Positions 15,776 to 24,420 are shown, counted from the stretch's first letter. The stretch: 44,482 nucleotides of DNA from Paludibacteraceae bacterium (GCA_017478725.1 JAFVDD010000046.1:1-44482); one strand, 5' to 3'. Program-made: numbers and translations. Notes: generated by a model not told the origin, from the letters alone.

Positions 15776-15792
15776 ACTGGTGTACACCCGAC

Positions 15793-15836
15793 TTGCCTCC
15801 GATGTGCCTCCGATGCGACTCCGAGATGCCTCCGAT
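15793..15836 (+). repeat. Four tandem 11-bp units between ftsI and murE
   Basis: TTGCCTCCGAT, GTGCCTCCGAT, GCGACTCCGAG, ATGCCTCCGAT. The ftsI-murE spacer is about 100 bp, long for a cluster in which most genes touch. No terminator is seen, so it probably lies within the transcript. Confidence 0.85.
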
Positions 15837-15876
15837 AACATGTTTGTAAAACAATGAAAATGAACCAATTATCAAT

Positions 15877-17355
15877 ATGATACTGAGCGAATTATTGACG
15901 GCGATAGAGCCGATAGAGGTAGTCGGGCGTACCGACGTTGAGATCAACGGCATCCATTTCGACAGCCGTAAGGCGGGAAAAGGCGATTTGTTCGTTGCCC
16001 AGGTAGGCACAGCAGTAGATGGTCATATGTTCATTGATGGTTGTGTCGCCAAGGGCGTAGCGGCAGTGGTGCTGAGTAACCGTGCATACATGCGCGACGC
16101 GAAGGATGTGACATATATTCTGGTTGAGAACACGGACAAGGCGCTGGGGCTGCTGGCGAGCCGGTGGTTTGGCGAGCCGGGCAAGCAACTGACGCTGGTG
16201 GGCGTCACGGGCACGAACGGCAAGACGACTATCGCTACGTTGCTATACAAATTAGTACGGGCGATGGGACACAAGGCAGGATTGCTCTCCACCGTGGTCA
16301 ATTATATTGAAGACGAGGCAGTTGCCGCCACTCATACCACGCCGGATGCCATCGAACTGAACGGACTGCTGAGACGGATGGTGGATGCCGGATGCGAGTA
16401 TGCGTTTATGGAAGTGAGCAGCCACGCGATTGCGCAGGAGCGAGTTGCCGGACTGGATTTTGACGGAGCCCTGTTTACCAACCTGACGCGAGACCATATT
16501 GATTATCATAAGACGTTTGACAACTACCGCGATACGAAGAAGCGTCTGTTCGACGGACTGAAAAAGAGTGCGTTTGCCGTAACCAACAAGGATGACAAGA
16601 ACGGACTTGTGATGACGCAGAACTGCCGCGCCACGGTGCATACCTATTCCACACGCGCGCTGGCGGACTACAAAGCACAGATCCTGGAGGAGGGATTTGA
16701 CGGTATGCTGCTCAGTATCAACGGCAAAGAGGTGTTCGTACCGCTGGTGGGACGATTCAATGTGAGCAACCTGCTGTGTATCTACAGCGCGGCATTGTGC
16801 CTGGGCTTTGACGAACTGGAAGTGCTGCGTGTGCTGAGTACCCTGAAACCTGTGAACGGACGGTTTGAGACTATCCGCAGTCCGAAAGGCTGGACGGCGA
16901 TTGTAGATTACGCCCACACGCCGGACGCCGTGGACAATGTGATCCAGACGATACGCGAGATATTGAACAGCCGTCAGCCGGGTCAGACCTGCGTCAGCCG
17001 TCAGCCAAAGCTGATAACCGTGATCGGCTGTGGCGGCAACCGCGACAAAGGCAAACGGCCGATGATGGCGCAGATTGCGAAGCGCGGCAGCGAGCAGCTC
17101 ATTCTCACCTCCGACAACCCGCGCGACGAAGAACCCGCAGCCATCCTGAAAGACATGACGGACGGTTTGACGGAGGAGGAACTGCGCAGCACGCTGGTGA
17201 TCGAAGACCGCGCGGCAGCCATCCAGACGGCTTGTACGCTGGCGCAGAGCGGCGATGTGATCCTTGTCGCCGGCAAGGGACACGAGGACTACCAGATTAT
17301 CAAGGGCGTAAAACACCATTTTGACGACCATGAGGTGGTGAGAAGATTTATCTAA
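15877..17355 (+). CDS. murE: UDP-MurNAc-L-Ala-D-Glu:meso-DAP ligase MurE
   Basis: The protein has 492 residues in the Mur-ligase fold. The ATP loop is GTNGKTT (112-118), preceded by GVT. The C-terminal DNPR motif (413-416) in TSDNPRDEEP binds meso-diaminopimelate, so the peptide stem should carry meso-DAP rather than lysine. It adds the third residue of the stem peptide in the cytoplasm. A repeat at 16968-17006 encodes an extra SRQPGQTCVSRQPK between the helix ending REIL and the conserved strand LITVIGCGGNRDKGKRP, a surface loop in the C-terminal domain. The start ATG is 15877. mraY follows 31 bp downstream. Confidence 0.96.
   Translation: MILSELLTAIEPIEVVGRTDVEINGIHFDSRKAGKGDLFVAQVGTAVDGHMFIDGCVAKGVAAVVLSNRAYMRDAKDVTYILVENTDKALGLLASRWFGEPGKQLTLVGVTGTNGKTTIATLLYKLVRAMGHKAGLLSTVVNYIEDEAVAATHTTPDAIELNGLLRRMVDAGCEYAFMEVSSHAIAQERVAGLDFDGALFTNLTRDHIDYHKTFDNYRDTKKRLFDGLKKSAFAVTNKDDKNGLVMTQNCRATVHTYSTRALADYKAQILEEGFDGMLLSINGKEVFVPLVGRFNVSNLLCIYSAALCLGFDELEVLRVLSTLKPVNGRFETIRSPKGWTAIVDYAHTPDAVDNVIQTIREILNSRQPGQTCVSRQPKLITVIGCGGNRDKGKRPMMAQIAKRGSEQLILTSDNPRDEEPAAILKDMTDGLTEEELRSTLVIEDRAAAIQTACTLAQSGDVILVAGKGHEDYQIIKGVKHHFDDHEVVRRFI
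16968..17006 (+). repeat. Dispersed repeat inside murE
   Basis: CAGCCGT and CAGCCGG (16968-16981) and CAGCCGT plus CAGCC (16995-17006) flank GGTCAGACCTGCG (16981-16993). That 13-mer is identical to 1203-1215 in the M16 gene. It encodes an inserted loop that keeps the reading frame. Confidence 0.75.
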
Positions 17356-17386
17356 TTATCGACATGACGACATAACGAAAAAGAAC

Positions 17387-18658
17387 ATGCTATATTCATT
17401 ATTTACACATTTCAGCGACGTACTTGGCGCGCGGTTGTTCACCTACATCTCGTTCCGTGCCATCACTGCCGGCGTAATCGGATTGCTGGTCAGTATATGG
17501 TTCGGCAACTGGTTTATCAATTACATGAAGCGTCACAACATCAGCGAGACGCAGCGTGACGAGAAAACCGATCCGTTCAATGTGGGCAAGAAAGGCGTGC
17601 CTACGATGGGCGGACTGATTGTTATTGCCGCTATCCTGATTCCCTGTCTGCTGCTGGGCAAACTGACAAACGTCTATATGATTCTGATGCTTGTCACCAC
17701 GCTGCTGATGGGCGCGCTGGGTTTTGCGGACGACTACATCAAGACCTTCCGCAAGAACAAAGACGGCCTCAACGGCTGGATCAAAATAGGCGGACAAGTG
17801 ACGCTGGGACTCATCGTGGGACTCACCCTGCGTTTCAGTCCTGCCGTCTCGATGAACGAAGTGGTCAACAGCCATATCGAGAACAACGTAGTTGTGGTGG
17901 AGAAAACGCCGGAGATCAAATCCACGCAGACCACCATTCCGTTTGTCAAACATCATAACTTCAACTATGCCGACCTGTTTTCGTGGCTCGGCGAGGAGAA
18001 CAAGTACCGCGCAGGCTGGATTTTCTTTGTGCTGCTGACGGTGTTTGTGGTGGCGGCTGTGTCGAACGGCGCCAACCTGAACGACGGCATGGACGGCATG
18101 TGCGCCGGCAACTCGGCGATAATAGGTGTGGCGTTGCTGATACTGGCATACACCAGCGGTAGCGTCGTCTGGGCAGAGTATTTCGATGTGATGTACATTC
18201 CCGGCAGCGAAGAACTGGTGGTATTTCTGGCATCGTTTGTAGGCGCGCTGGTGGGTTATTTGTGGTTCAACGGATTCCCGGCACAGGTGTTTATGGGCGA
18301 CACGGGTAGTCTGACAGTGGGCGGCATCATCGGCGTTTGCGCCATGGTGATTCACAAGGAACTGATGGTGCCGGTGCTTTGCGGCGTGTTCCTGATGGAG
18401 AGCGTCTCGGTTATCTTGCAGACGCAGGTGTATAAATATTATAAGAAACGCGGGCGCCACGTGCGCGTGTGGAAACGTGCACCGCTTCACGATCATTTCC
18501 GCACATCGGTGGAGCAGGTACTGAAAAACGACCCCACCTGCTCGATTATGTTTCAGGGCAGCAAGAACCTGCACCACGAAACCAAAATCGTGCTGCGGTT
18601 CTGCATCGTCACACTGATATTGGCGGCTATCACTATACTAACTCTTAAAATCCGTTGA
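17387..18658 (+). CDS. mraY: Phospho-MurNAc-pentapeptide transferase MraY
   Basis: The protein has 423 residues with about ten membrane segments. It makes lipid I from UDP-MurNAc-pentapeptide and undecaprenyl phosphate. Key motifs: the DD pair Asp115-Asp116 in GFADDYIK, NLNDGMDGM and FMGDTGSLTVGG. The late loop motif reads APLHDHFR, with Asp in the middle of the usual HHH-type motif. A periplasmic insert (about 160-190, with EVVNSHIENNVVVVEKTPE) lengthens it relative to the E. coli protein of 360 residues. It overlaps the in-frame region ahead of murD, whose ATG starts 2 nt after this stop. Confidence 0.95.
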   Translation: MLYSLFTHFSDVLGARLFTYISFRAITAGVIGLLVSIWFGNWFINYMKRHNISETQRDEKTDPFNVGKKGVPTMGGLIVIAAILIPCLLLGKLTNVYMILMLVTTLLMGALGFADDYIKTFRKNKDGLNGWIKIGGQVTLGLIVGLTLRFSPAVSMNEVVNSHIENNVVVVEKTPEIKSTQTTIPFVKHHNFNYADLFSWLGEENKYRAGWIFFVLLTVFVVAAVSNGANLNDGMDGMCAGNSAIIGVALLILAYTSGSVVWAEYFDVMYIPGSEELVVFLASFVGALVGYLWFNGFPAQVFMGDTGSLTVGGIIGVCAMVIHKELMVPVLCGVFLMESVSVILQTQVYKYYKKRGRHVRVWKRAPLHDHFRTSVEQVLKNDPTCSIMFQGSKNLHHETKIVLRFCIVTLILAAITILTLKIR

Positions 18659-18660
18659 TT

Positions 18661-19941
18661 ATGAAACGAATAGTAGTATTAGGCGCAGGCGAGAGCGGCA
18701 GCGGAGCTGCTATTCTGGCCAAGGAGAAAGGCTTTGACGTTTTCGTCTCGGATTGCGGCACCATCAGCGAGCCCTACCGTGCGCTGCTGGACCAGAACGG
18801 CGTGAAATGGGAAGACGGCAAACATTCAGAAGAGTTGATTCTGAATGCCGATGAAGTGGTGAAATCGCCGGGCATTCCTCTGACGGCTCCGCTGATTCAG
18901 AAATTGCAGGCGCAAGGTACGCCGATTATCTCGGAGATCGAGTTCGCGGCGCGTTATACGAACGCCAAGATGATCTGTATCACCGGTTCGAACGGCAAAA
19001 CCACCACCACTTCGCTCATCTTCTATATCCTGAAACAGGCGGGCTTGAATGTTGGTCTGGCAGGAAACATCGGCAATTCGCTGGCGTTGCAGGTTGCCCA
19101 TGAGAATCATGATTATTATGTGATTGAGCTCAGTTCGTTCCAGTTGGACAACATGTATGATTTCAAGGCCGACATAGCTATCTTGCTGAATATCACGCCC
19201 GATCATCTGGACCGCTACGATTATAAATTCCAAAACTACGTGGACGCCAAGTTCCGCATCACACGCAACCAGACAGCCGACGACGCTTTTATCTACTGGG
19301 CGGAAGATCCGGTGATCGACCGGGAGATGAAGAAAATCCAGTTGGGCGCAACACTCTATCCCTACGGTTTCAGCCAGCCGAATCCGCTGCCCGTGGGCGA
19401 AGACGAACTGGCGCTGAAGGGCAGGCACAATGTGCTTAACTCGATGGCTGCCACGATTGCTGCCAACGTGGTGGGTATTCGCAAGGATGTCATCCGCGAG
19501 AGCCTCAAGACGTTTCAGGGCGTAGAGCACCGCCTGCAGTATGTGGCTACCGTTCGCGGCGTGAGATGGATCAACGACAGCAAGGCTACCAACGTCAACT
19601 CCTGCTGGTACGCGCTGGAGAGCATGACTACGCCGACGGTGCTGATTCTTGGCGGCAAAGACAAGGGCAATGACTACAGCGAGATAGACGAACTGGTTCG
19701 CGAGAAATGCCACACCCTTGTTTTCATGGGGCTGCATAATGAGAAACTGAGAGAGCATTTCGGCTCGTTCGGACTGAATATTATAGATACCAACAATTTG
19801 CATGACGCAATACAAGGTGCCTACCGCGCAGCCCGCGAAGGAGACACCGTGCTGCTCTCGCCGTGCTGCGCCAGCTTCGATCTGTTTAAATCCTATGAAG
19901 ACCGCGGCGAGCAGTTTATGGCTGCCGTAAGAAGTCTATGA
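18661..19941 (+). CDS. murD: UDP-MurNAc-L-Ala:D-Glu ligase MurD
   Basis: The protein has 426 residues. The N-terminal Rossmann-type segment is RIVVLGAGESGSGAA, the ATP loop is GSNGKTT (109-115), and the central domain contains IELSSFQLD and LNITPDHLDRYD. The C-terminal domain has NDSKATN and LILGGKDKGNDY. It adds D-glutamate to UDP-MurNAc-L-Ala. The ATG at 18661 is chosen over an upstream in-frame TTG, which would overlap the mraY stop and add only two residues. The stop overlaps the ftsW start (ATGA, 19938-19941). Confidence 0.96.
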   Translation: MKRIVVLGAGESGSGAAILAKEKGFDVFVSDCGTISEPYRALLDQNGVKWEDGKHSEELILNADEVVKSPGIPLTAPLIQKLQAQGTPIISEIEFAARYTNAKMICITGSNGKTTTTSLIFYILKQAGLNVGLAGNIGNSLALQVAHENHDYYVIELSSFQLDNMYDFKADIAILLNITPDHLDRYDYKFQNYVDAKFRITRNQTADDAFIYWAEDPVIDREMKKIQLGATLYPYGFSQPNPLPVGEDELALKGRHNVLNSMAATIAANVVGIRKDVIRESLKTFQGVEHRLQYVATVRGVRWINDSKATNVNSCWYALESMTTPTVLILGGKDKGNDYSEIDELVREKCHTLVFMGLHNEKLREHFGSFGLNIIDTNNLHDAIQGAYRAAREGDTVLLSPCCASFDLFKSYEDRGEQFMAAVRSL

Positions 19942-21173
19942 AACTGAATCTCAAAAATATCGACCGCACGTTCTGGCTCCTGTTCGGAATGCTGATCATA
20001 GTAGCGATTATTGCGTTGTTCTCGGCGTCATCCACGCTGGTGTATGAGCGCCACTCGGTGCTTGGGCCCATCGGCCAGCAGATGTTTTTCATCGTGCTGG
20101 GTGTGATTGCGGCATTTGTGATTCAGTTTATACCCACCTATTGGGTGCGTTTTTTCGGGTACGGATTGTTGGTGGTGAGTGCCGCTCTGGTCTATTCCAC
20201 CATGATTCCCGGCAATCCTTTTGTGGTTACTATCAACGGCGCTTCACGCTGGGTGAAGATAGCCGGCATCACTTTCCAGCCCTCCGAGTTGGCGAAACTG
20301 TCCTTGATTATTGTTATCGCCGACCAGCTCTCGCGCATCCGTTCGGAGGCGGACAAACCGAAGTATTTCTACCGTTCGTTACTCATCACAGCGGTTGTCG
20401 TACTGCCTATTATGGCATCCAACCTCTCTACCGCCATTTTGATTTGCCTGATTATTTTCTGTCTCTGGGTGCTGGCACGCATCCCGTGGCAATACACGGC
20501 TTCCGTGGTAGGGATAGCGGCGGTGGTGCTGGTGCTGGGATACAGTATAGTGGAGTTCGGCTATGTGCGTCCCGGACGGGAGATGCACGGTCCCTTCAAA
20601 CGTGCCACGACATGGGTGGCGCGAATCGACCGGCATTTTGACAAGGAATCCGATGCCGATAAATACCGTCTGACCGATGATAATATCCAGGAGGTTTATG
20701 CCTCGGTGGCTATCGCCCGCGGAGGTGCCTCGCCGATGGGTGTGCTGCCGGGCAACAGCAAGGAGCGCGATTATCTTCCGCTGGCTTTTGCCGATTATAT
20801 CTTTGCCATCATTGTGGAGGAATCGGGCTTTCTGGGCGCTTTCTTCCTGATTTTCCTGTATCTGGCAATCCTGTTCAGAGCTTGTTATGTCTCCAGCCGC
20901 TATTCCGACATGCCGGCTATGCTGATGACGGTGGGGCTGGCGCTGATGATCACATGCCAGGCCTTGATCTCCATGCTGGTGGCTGTAGGGCTGGGACCTG
21001 TGACCGGTCAACCGTTGCCGCTGATCTCTCGCGGAGGAACCAGCGTGCTCATTACCTCCATCTACTTCGGCATAATGATGGCGGTCAGCCGTGAGCAACT
21101 CGAGCTGCGCGACCGTGTCAACGAAACGATTGAGGAGAGCCAGGAGGATGTGCCGGTGATTACCTTGGAATAG
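19938..21173 (+). CDS. ftsW: Septal peptidoglycan polymerase FtsW (SEDS family)
   Basis: The protein has 411 residues with about ten membrane spans. The SEDS signatures are NGASRWVKIAGITFQPSELAK and GLGPVTGQPLPLISRGGTS. FtsW polymerises glycan strands from lipid II at the septum and pairs with FtsI. It starts inside the murD stop codon (4-bp overlap), so translation is probably coupled. The stop is TAG, and the next start codon begins on the following base. Confidence 0.96.
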   Translation: MKLNLKNIDRTFWLLFGMLIIVAIIALFSASSTLVYERHSVLGPIGQQMFFIVLGVIAAFVIQFIPTYWVRFFGYGLLVVSAALVYSTMIPGNPFVVTINGASRWVKIAGITFQPSELAKLSLIIVIADQLSRIRSEADKPKYFYRSLLITAVVVLPIMASNLSTAILICLIIFCLWVLARIPWQYTASVVGIAAVVLVLGYSIVEFGYVRPGREMHGPFKRATTWVARIDRHFDKESDADKYRLTDDNIQEVYASVAIARGGASPMGVLPGNSKERDYLPLAFADYIFAIIVEESGFLGAFFLIFLYLAILFRACYVSSRYSDMPAMLMTVGLALMITCQALISMLVAVGLGPVTGQPLPLISRGGTSVLITSIYFGIMMAVSREQLELRDRVNETIEESQEDVPVITLE

Positions 21174-22427
21174 ATGTTGATTATGCCGGAGATTCTGCTG
21201 CATTATATTTGGGAGCATTGCCTGTGGGCGGGATTGCCGCAGCAGACAACCGACGGACGCATGGTGGAAATCCTGTCCGTAGGCGAGCATAACTGTGATG
21301 CGGGGCCTGATTACAGCCACGCGCGTATTCGTATAGACGGACGCGAGTGGGTGGGGAATATCGAGATTCACGTATCTGCGTCCGACTGGTTCCGCCATCG
21401 CCATCATCTGGATAAAGCCTACGACAACATCATCCTGCATGTAGTCCGGACGGCGGACAAACCGGTGTATAACTCACGGGGAGAAACGATTCCCCAGTGC
21501 GAATTGCAATACCCGGGCGACAAGGATTACCTGAGCGGTCTCCTGCAATCGGCAAGGCAGATGGATAGTGCCGAGGGGCGCATAGGCTGTGCCGAACAAC
21601 TGCTGCATGAACCGGGATTGCTCACCGACGGATGGCGCCGGACGCTGCTGCGCAAACGTCTGGAATGCAAGCGCGCGTCTGTCAGCCGCCTGCTGCAAAT
21701 CACCAAGGGCAGCTGGGAGCACGCTTTGTATATATCGCTGGCGCGCAATTTCGGGTTTCATACCAATAGTGTGCCGTTTGAGGAACTGGCTATCTCTACG
21801 CCGCTCTCCTATCTGCAAAAACACCGCAACAGCCTCTTCCAACTGACGGCATTGTTGCTCGGCCAGGCAGGACTGATTGACCGGGACGACCAACACATGG
21901 TTCGGGAGTACGCTTTCCTGCAAAACAAATTCAGCCTCACGCCCTTGGATGCCTCTGTCTGGAAACACGCGCGGATGCGTCCGCAGAACAGCCCGGAGCT
22001 GCGTATCCGACAGTTTGCGCAGCTGATTTTCCGCTCAGAGGCGCTGCTGAGCAAAATACTCGATACTTCCGATTTGAAAGAACTGGTTGCCTTGTTTGAG
22101 TGGAGCCGCAACGAGGCCGTTGCTCCCTTAGGCAGAGCGAGTATAGATATCCTGTTGATAAACACCGTAATCCCTTATAAATACGCGCACGCGCTTTATC
22201 GCAACAATGCCGCGGAGGCGGAGCGCGCTTTGATGCTCATGGAGCAGATTGCGCCGGAGAACAACGCCGTCATCCGTCTGTGGCGCGTCCTGGGCCAGCA
22301 AATCACCAGTGCCGCGGACACCCAGGCGCTTCTGCATCTCTACCAGAACTACTGCCAGCACCATGAGTGCATCAACTGTGAGGTCGGTTACAAGATTTTT
22401 GAAAGCAAACAACTGAAACTATTTTAA
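21174..22427 (+). CDS. DUF2851 family protein inserted in the dcw cluster
   Basis: The protein has 417 residues. The N-terminal segment, LLHYIWEHCLW...GHNCDAGPDYSHARIRIDG with WVGNIEIHV, is characteristic of DUF2851, a Bacteroidota family of unknown function. Some conserved residues (Glu, Asp and the G-N-I-E-I-H strand) recall nuclease-like folds, but no function is established. Near the C-terminus, CQHHECINCEVGYKIF has a CxxC-type pair. There is no signal peptide or membrane span. The start is ATG 21174, directly after the ftsW TAG, or ATG 21183. murG follows 12 bp downstream, so it is co-transcribed with cell-wall genes although its role there is unknown. Confidence 0.85.
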   Translation: MLIMPEILLHYIWEHCLWAGLPQQTTDGRMVEILSVGEHNCDAGPDYSHARIRIDGREWVGNIEIHVSASDWFRHRHHLDKAYDNIILHVVRTADKPVYNSRGETIPQCELQYPGDKDYLSGLLQSARQMDSAEGRIGCAEQLLHEPGLLTDGWRRTLLRKRLECKRASVSRLLQITKGSWEHALYISLARNFGFHTNSVPFEELAISTPLSYLQKHRNSLFQLTALLLGQAGLIDRDDQHMVREYAFLQNKFSLTPLDASVWKHARMRPQNSPELRIRQFAQLIFRSEALLSKILDTSDLKELVALFEWSRNEAVAPLGRASIDILLINTVIPYKYAHALYRNNAAEAERALMLMEQIAPENNAVIRLWRVLGQQITSAADTQALLHLYQNYCQHHECINCEVGYKIFESKQLKLF

Positions 22428-22439
22428 AACCTGCATCAT

Positions 22440-23510
22440 ATGCGTTATTTGATTTCCGGAGGCGGGACCGGCGGACATATTTTCCCCGCAGTAAGTATTG
22501 CTAATGCCTTGAAGGAACTGGATCCGCAAGCCGAGATCCTCTTTGTCGGTGCGCTGGGACGAATGGAGATGGAGCGTGTCCCGCAGGCAGGCTACCAGAT
22601 TATCGGTCTCCCCGTCAGAGGGTTCAACAGATCGCAGCCCTGGAAAAATATATCTGTGCTGACGGATCTGTTCAAATCCATCCGTCAGGTGAAGACCATC
22701 ATCCGTGATTTCCGGCCCGATGTAGGAGTAGGCGTAGGCGGTTACGCTTCCGGGGCCGCTATGTGGGCTGCGGCGAAGATGGGTATTCCTATTCTGTTGC
22801 AGGAGCAAAACGGCTTTGCCGGAGTGACCAACAAAATCCTCAAAAACAAAGCCTCCAAGATTTGTGTGGCATACCCGGGGATGGAGCGGTTCTTCCCTGC
22901 CGAGAAAATTATCCTGACCGGCAATCCTGTGCGCCAGAATCTGCTGTCCGGCACGCGCAAGGAAACCAAGGAGAAAAACCTGCTTATCATCGGTGGCAGC
23001 CTTGGCGCGCGTACCATTAACAATGCCATCCGGGCGGCGCTGCCCCAACTGGCTCAGTCCGGGCTTCATGTGGTATGGCAAACAGGCAAAACCTATTTCG
23101 ACAACTGCAGACGGGCTTGGCAGGAAGCCGGCTCGCCGGCTAATATTGAGTGCCTGGATTTCCTTTCGGATATGCCGGACCGGTATGCGCAGGCGGATCT
23201 GGTTATCTCGCGTGCAGGCGCCTCGTCTATCAGTGAGATATGCCTGCTTGGCAAGCCGGCTATTCTGGTTCCCTCACCCAATGTGGCGGAGGATCATCAG
23301 ACCCACAACGCCATGGCGCTGGTGCGCCGCGACGCCGCCGTGCTGGTCAAGGATGCTGATGCCGCAGAGCAACTGGTGCCTACTGCGCTCGAACTGATTC
23401 AGGATACCAAACGCCTCGGCCTCTTGCACTCCAATGTGCTCCAACTGGCGGAAAAAGACTCTGCCAAACGCATTGCAGAGGAGGTTATTGCGCTTGCCAA
23501 AACGCATTAA
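22440..23510 (+). CDS. murG: UDP-GlcNAc:lipid I transferase MurG
   Basis: The protein has 356 residues, a GT28 GT-B fold. The glycine loop is GGGTGGH (7-13) in ISGGGTGGHIFPAVSIA, the second GGS motif is in LLIIGGSLGARTIN, and the UDP-GlcNAc site is in SRAGASSISEICLLGKPAILVPSP. It converts lipid I to lipid II at the inner face of the membrane. It is the last dcw gene here: murC, ftsQ, ftsA and ftsZ, which usually follow in Bacteroidota, are not in the window. A tRNA gene with its own promoter comes next. Confidence 0.96.
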   Translation: MRYLISGGGTGGHIFPAVSIANALKELDPQAEILFVGALGRMEMERVPQAGYQIIGLPVRGFNRSQPWKNISVLTDLFKSIRQVKTIIRDFRPDVGVGVGGYASGAAMWAAAKMGIPILLQEQNGFAGVTNKILKNKASKICVAYPGMERFFPAEKIILTGNPVRQNLLSGTRKETKEKNLLIIGGSLGARTINNAIRAALPQLAQSGLHVVWQTGKTYFDNCRRAWQEAGSPANIECLDFLSDMPDRYAQADLVISRAGASSISEICLLGKPAILVPSPNVAEDHQTHNAMALVRRDAAVLVKDADAAEQLVPTALELIQDTKRLGLLHSNVLQLAEKDSAKRIAEEVIALAKTH

Positions 23511-23532
23511 TTTGCAAAAAAATGCACAAAAA

Positions 23533-23564
23533 TTTGCGTATGTGAAATTTTTGTTGTACCTTTG
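23533..23564 (+). promoter_or_regulatory. Promoter of tRNA-Leu(CAA) and rpsU
   Basis: TTTG (23533-23536), 20 bp, TACCTTTG (23557-23564). The spacer ends TTTTTGTTG, the second recurrent spacer type in the window. Confidence 0.85.
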
Positions 23565-23582
23565 CACGCTTTTTCGTCGGAA

Positions 23583-23662
23583 GCCCAGGTGGCGGAATTG
23601 GTAGACGCGTTGGTCTCAAACACCAATGGGAAACCGTGCCGGTTCGATCCCGGCCCTGGGTA
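23583..23662 (+). tRNA. tRNA-Leu (anticodon CAA)
   Basis: Acceptor GCCCAGG (23583-23589) pairs with CCTGGGT (23655-23661; the first pair is G-U), with discriminator A at 23662. The anticodon stem TTGGT/ACCAA encloses CTCAAAC, giving anticodon CAA, which reads UUG. A long variable arm and a normal TTCGATCCC T-loop are present. CCA is not fully encoded. It shares a promoter and probably a transcript with rpsU 46 bp downstream. Confidence 0.93.
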
Positions 23663-23708
23663 CAATGATTAAAATATACACTACGCAAAGAAAGGGGGTG
23701 CCTAAGCA

Positions 23709-23903
23709 ATGATTATCGTTCCTGTAAAAGAAGGCGAGAACATCGAGCGCGCTATCAAGAAATTCAAACGTAAATTCGATAAAACCGGAGTAGTCAAGGA
23801 GCTTCGTCGTCGTCAACAGTTCGACAAACCGAGCGAGTTGAAGCGTGTCAAAATGGCTCATGCCAAGTACGTGCAATCACTCCATGCCCACGATGACAAA
23901 TAA
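23709..23903 (+). CDS. rpsU: 30S ribosomal protein bS21
   Basis: The protein has 64 residues, the usual size. MIIVPVKEGENIERAIKKFKRKFDKTG is the standard bS21 N-terminus, followed by the basic ELRRRQQFDKPSELK helix. bS21 sits near the anti-Shine-Dalgarno end of 16S rRNA in the 30S subunit. It is probably transcribed with tRNA-Leu(CAA) and is followed by a terminator. Confidence 0.96.
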   Translation: MIIVPVKEGENIERAIKKFKRKFDKTGVVKELRRRQQFDKPSELKRVKMAHAKYVQSLHAHDDK

Positions 23904-23925
23904 TCGTACGTAACGGGTAAGAAAC

Positions 23926-23954
23926 AAAAGAGACACCCTCAGGTGCCTCTTTTT
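23926..23954 (+). terminator. Terminator between rpsU and rubredoxin (probably bidirectional)
   Basis: AAAAGAGACACC pairs with GGTGCCTCTTTT around CTCA, with one mismatch. T-runs follow in both orientations, so it can end rpsU on the plus strand and rubredoxin on the minus strand. Confidence 0.85.
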
Positions 23955-23992
23955 TCGTGTCTCACTCGATGCTCGAGTGGGTGATGTTTCTC

Positions 23993-24151
23993 TTATGCCT
24001 GGGTGAACTGGTCTTTGCCGACTCCGCAGAGCGGACACACCCAGTCTTCGGGCAGGTCCTCGAATGCCGTTCCGGCTGCAATGCCGTTTTCCGGATCACC
24101 TACTTCAGGGTCATACTCATAACCGCATACGTCACAAATGTACTTTGCCAT
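23993..24151 (-). CDS. Rubredoxin
   Basis: A 52-residue protein, the usual rubredoxin size. [16 protein letters not shown] provides the first CxxC (Cys6, Cys9), and [15 protein letters not shown] provides the second (Cys39, Cys42); these four cysteines hold the single iron. The aromatic core (Tyr4, Tyr11, Tyr13, Trp37, Phe49) is preserved. Rubredoxins carry electrons to oxygen- and peroxide-reducing enzymes in anaerobes; the partner is not in this window. It has its own promoter (24187-24217) and is a single-gene unit. Confidence 0.95.
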   Translation of the reverse strand: MAKYICDVCGYEYDPEVGDPENGIAAGTAFEDLPEDWVCPLCGVGKDQFTQA

Positions 24152-24186
24152 AACTTGAATTTTTAGGGGTTCGTGATTTTACGGAG

Positions 24187-24217
24187 CAAAGGTACAACAA
24201 AAATTCCGATTTCGCAA
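24187..24217 (-). promoter_or_regulatory. Rubredoxin promoter
   Basis: Minus-strand TTGC (24217-24214), 19 bp, TACCTTTG (24194-24187), with spacer end TTTTTGTTG. Confidence 0.78.
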
Positions 24218-24297
24218 TATTAGAAGTGAATATAGGTATAATTATTGTGGGTAGAAATGAGAAAATGCATATTTTTTGCATTTTTTTGCAAAAATAT

Positions 24298-24328
24298 TTT
24301 GTCATGTCAAAAAAAAGCAGTAATTTTG
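24298..24328 (+). promoter_or_regulatory. tRNA-Gln promoter
   Basis: TTTG (24298-24301), 19 bp, TAATTTTG (24321-24328). The spacer carries GTCAAAAAAAAGCAG, identical to that of the SusC operon promoter. Confidence 0.85.
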
Positions 24329-24348
24329 TAGCCGCTTTTGGAAAGCAC

Positions 24349-24419
24349 TGCCGAATTGTGTAATGGTAGCACTACAGATTCTGGTTCTGTCTGTCTGGGT
24401 TCGAGTCCTGGTTCGGCAA
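24349..24419 (+). tRNA. tRNA-Gln (anticodon CUG)
   Basis: Acceptor TGCCGAA (24349-24355) pairs with TTCGGCA (24412-24418), discriminator A 24419. The anticodon stem ACAGA/TCTGT encloses TTCTGGT, giving CUG, which reads CAG. A terminator follows directly. Confidence 0.93.
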
Positions 24420-24420
24420 C

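Noticed and set aside
15845-15876. CAATTAT followed by CAATATG just before murE as another heptad-array copy.
   Set aside because: Only one and a half units and no CAAAGGG; too short to separate from chance in AT-rich sequence.
20379-21440. Minus-strand frame opposite ftsW with many His and Gln residues.
   Set aside because: The composition is what results from reading the complement of membrane-protein codons; no start context or family features.
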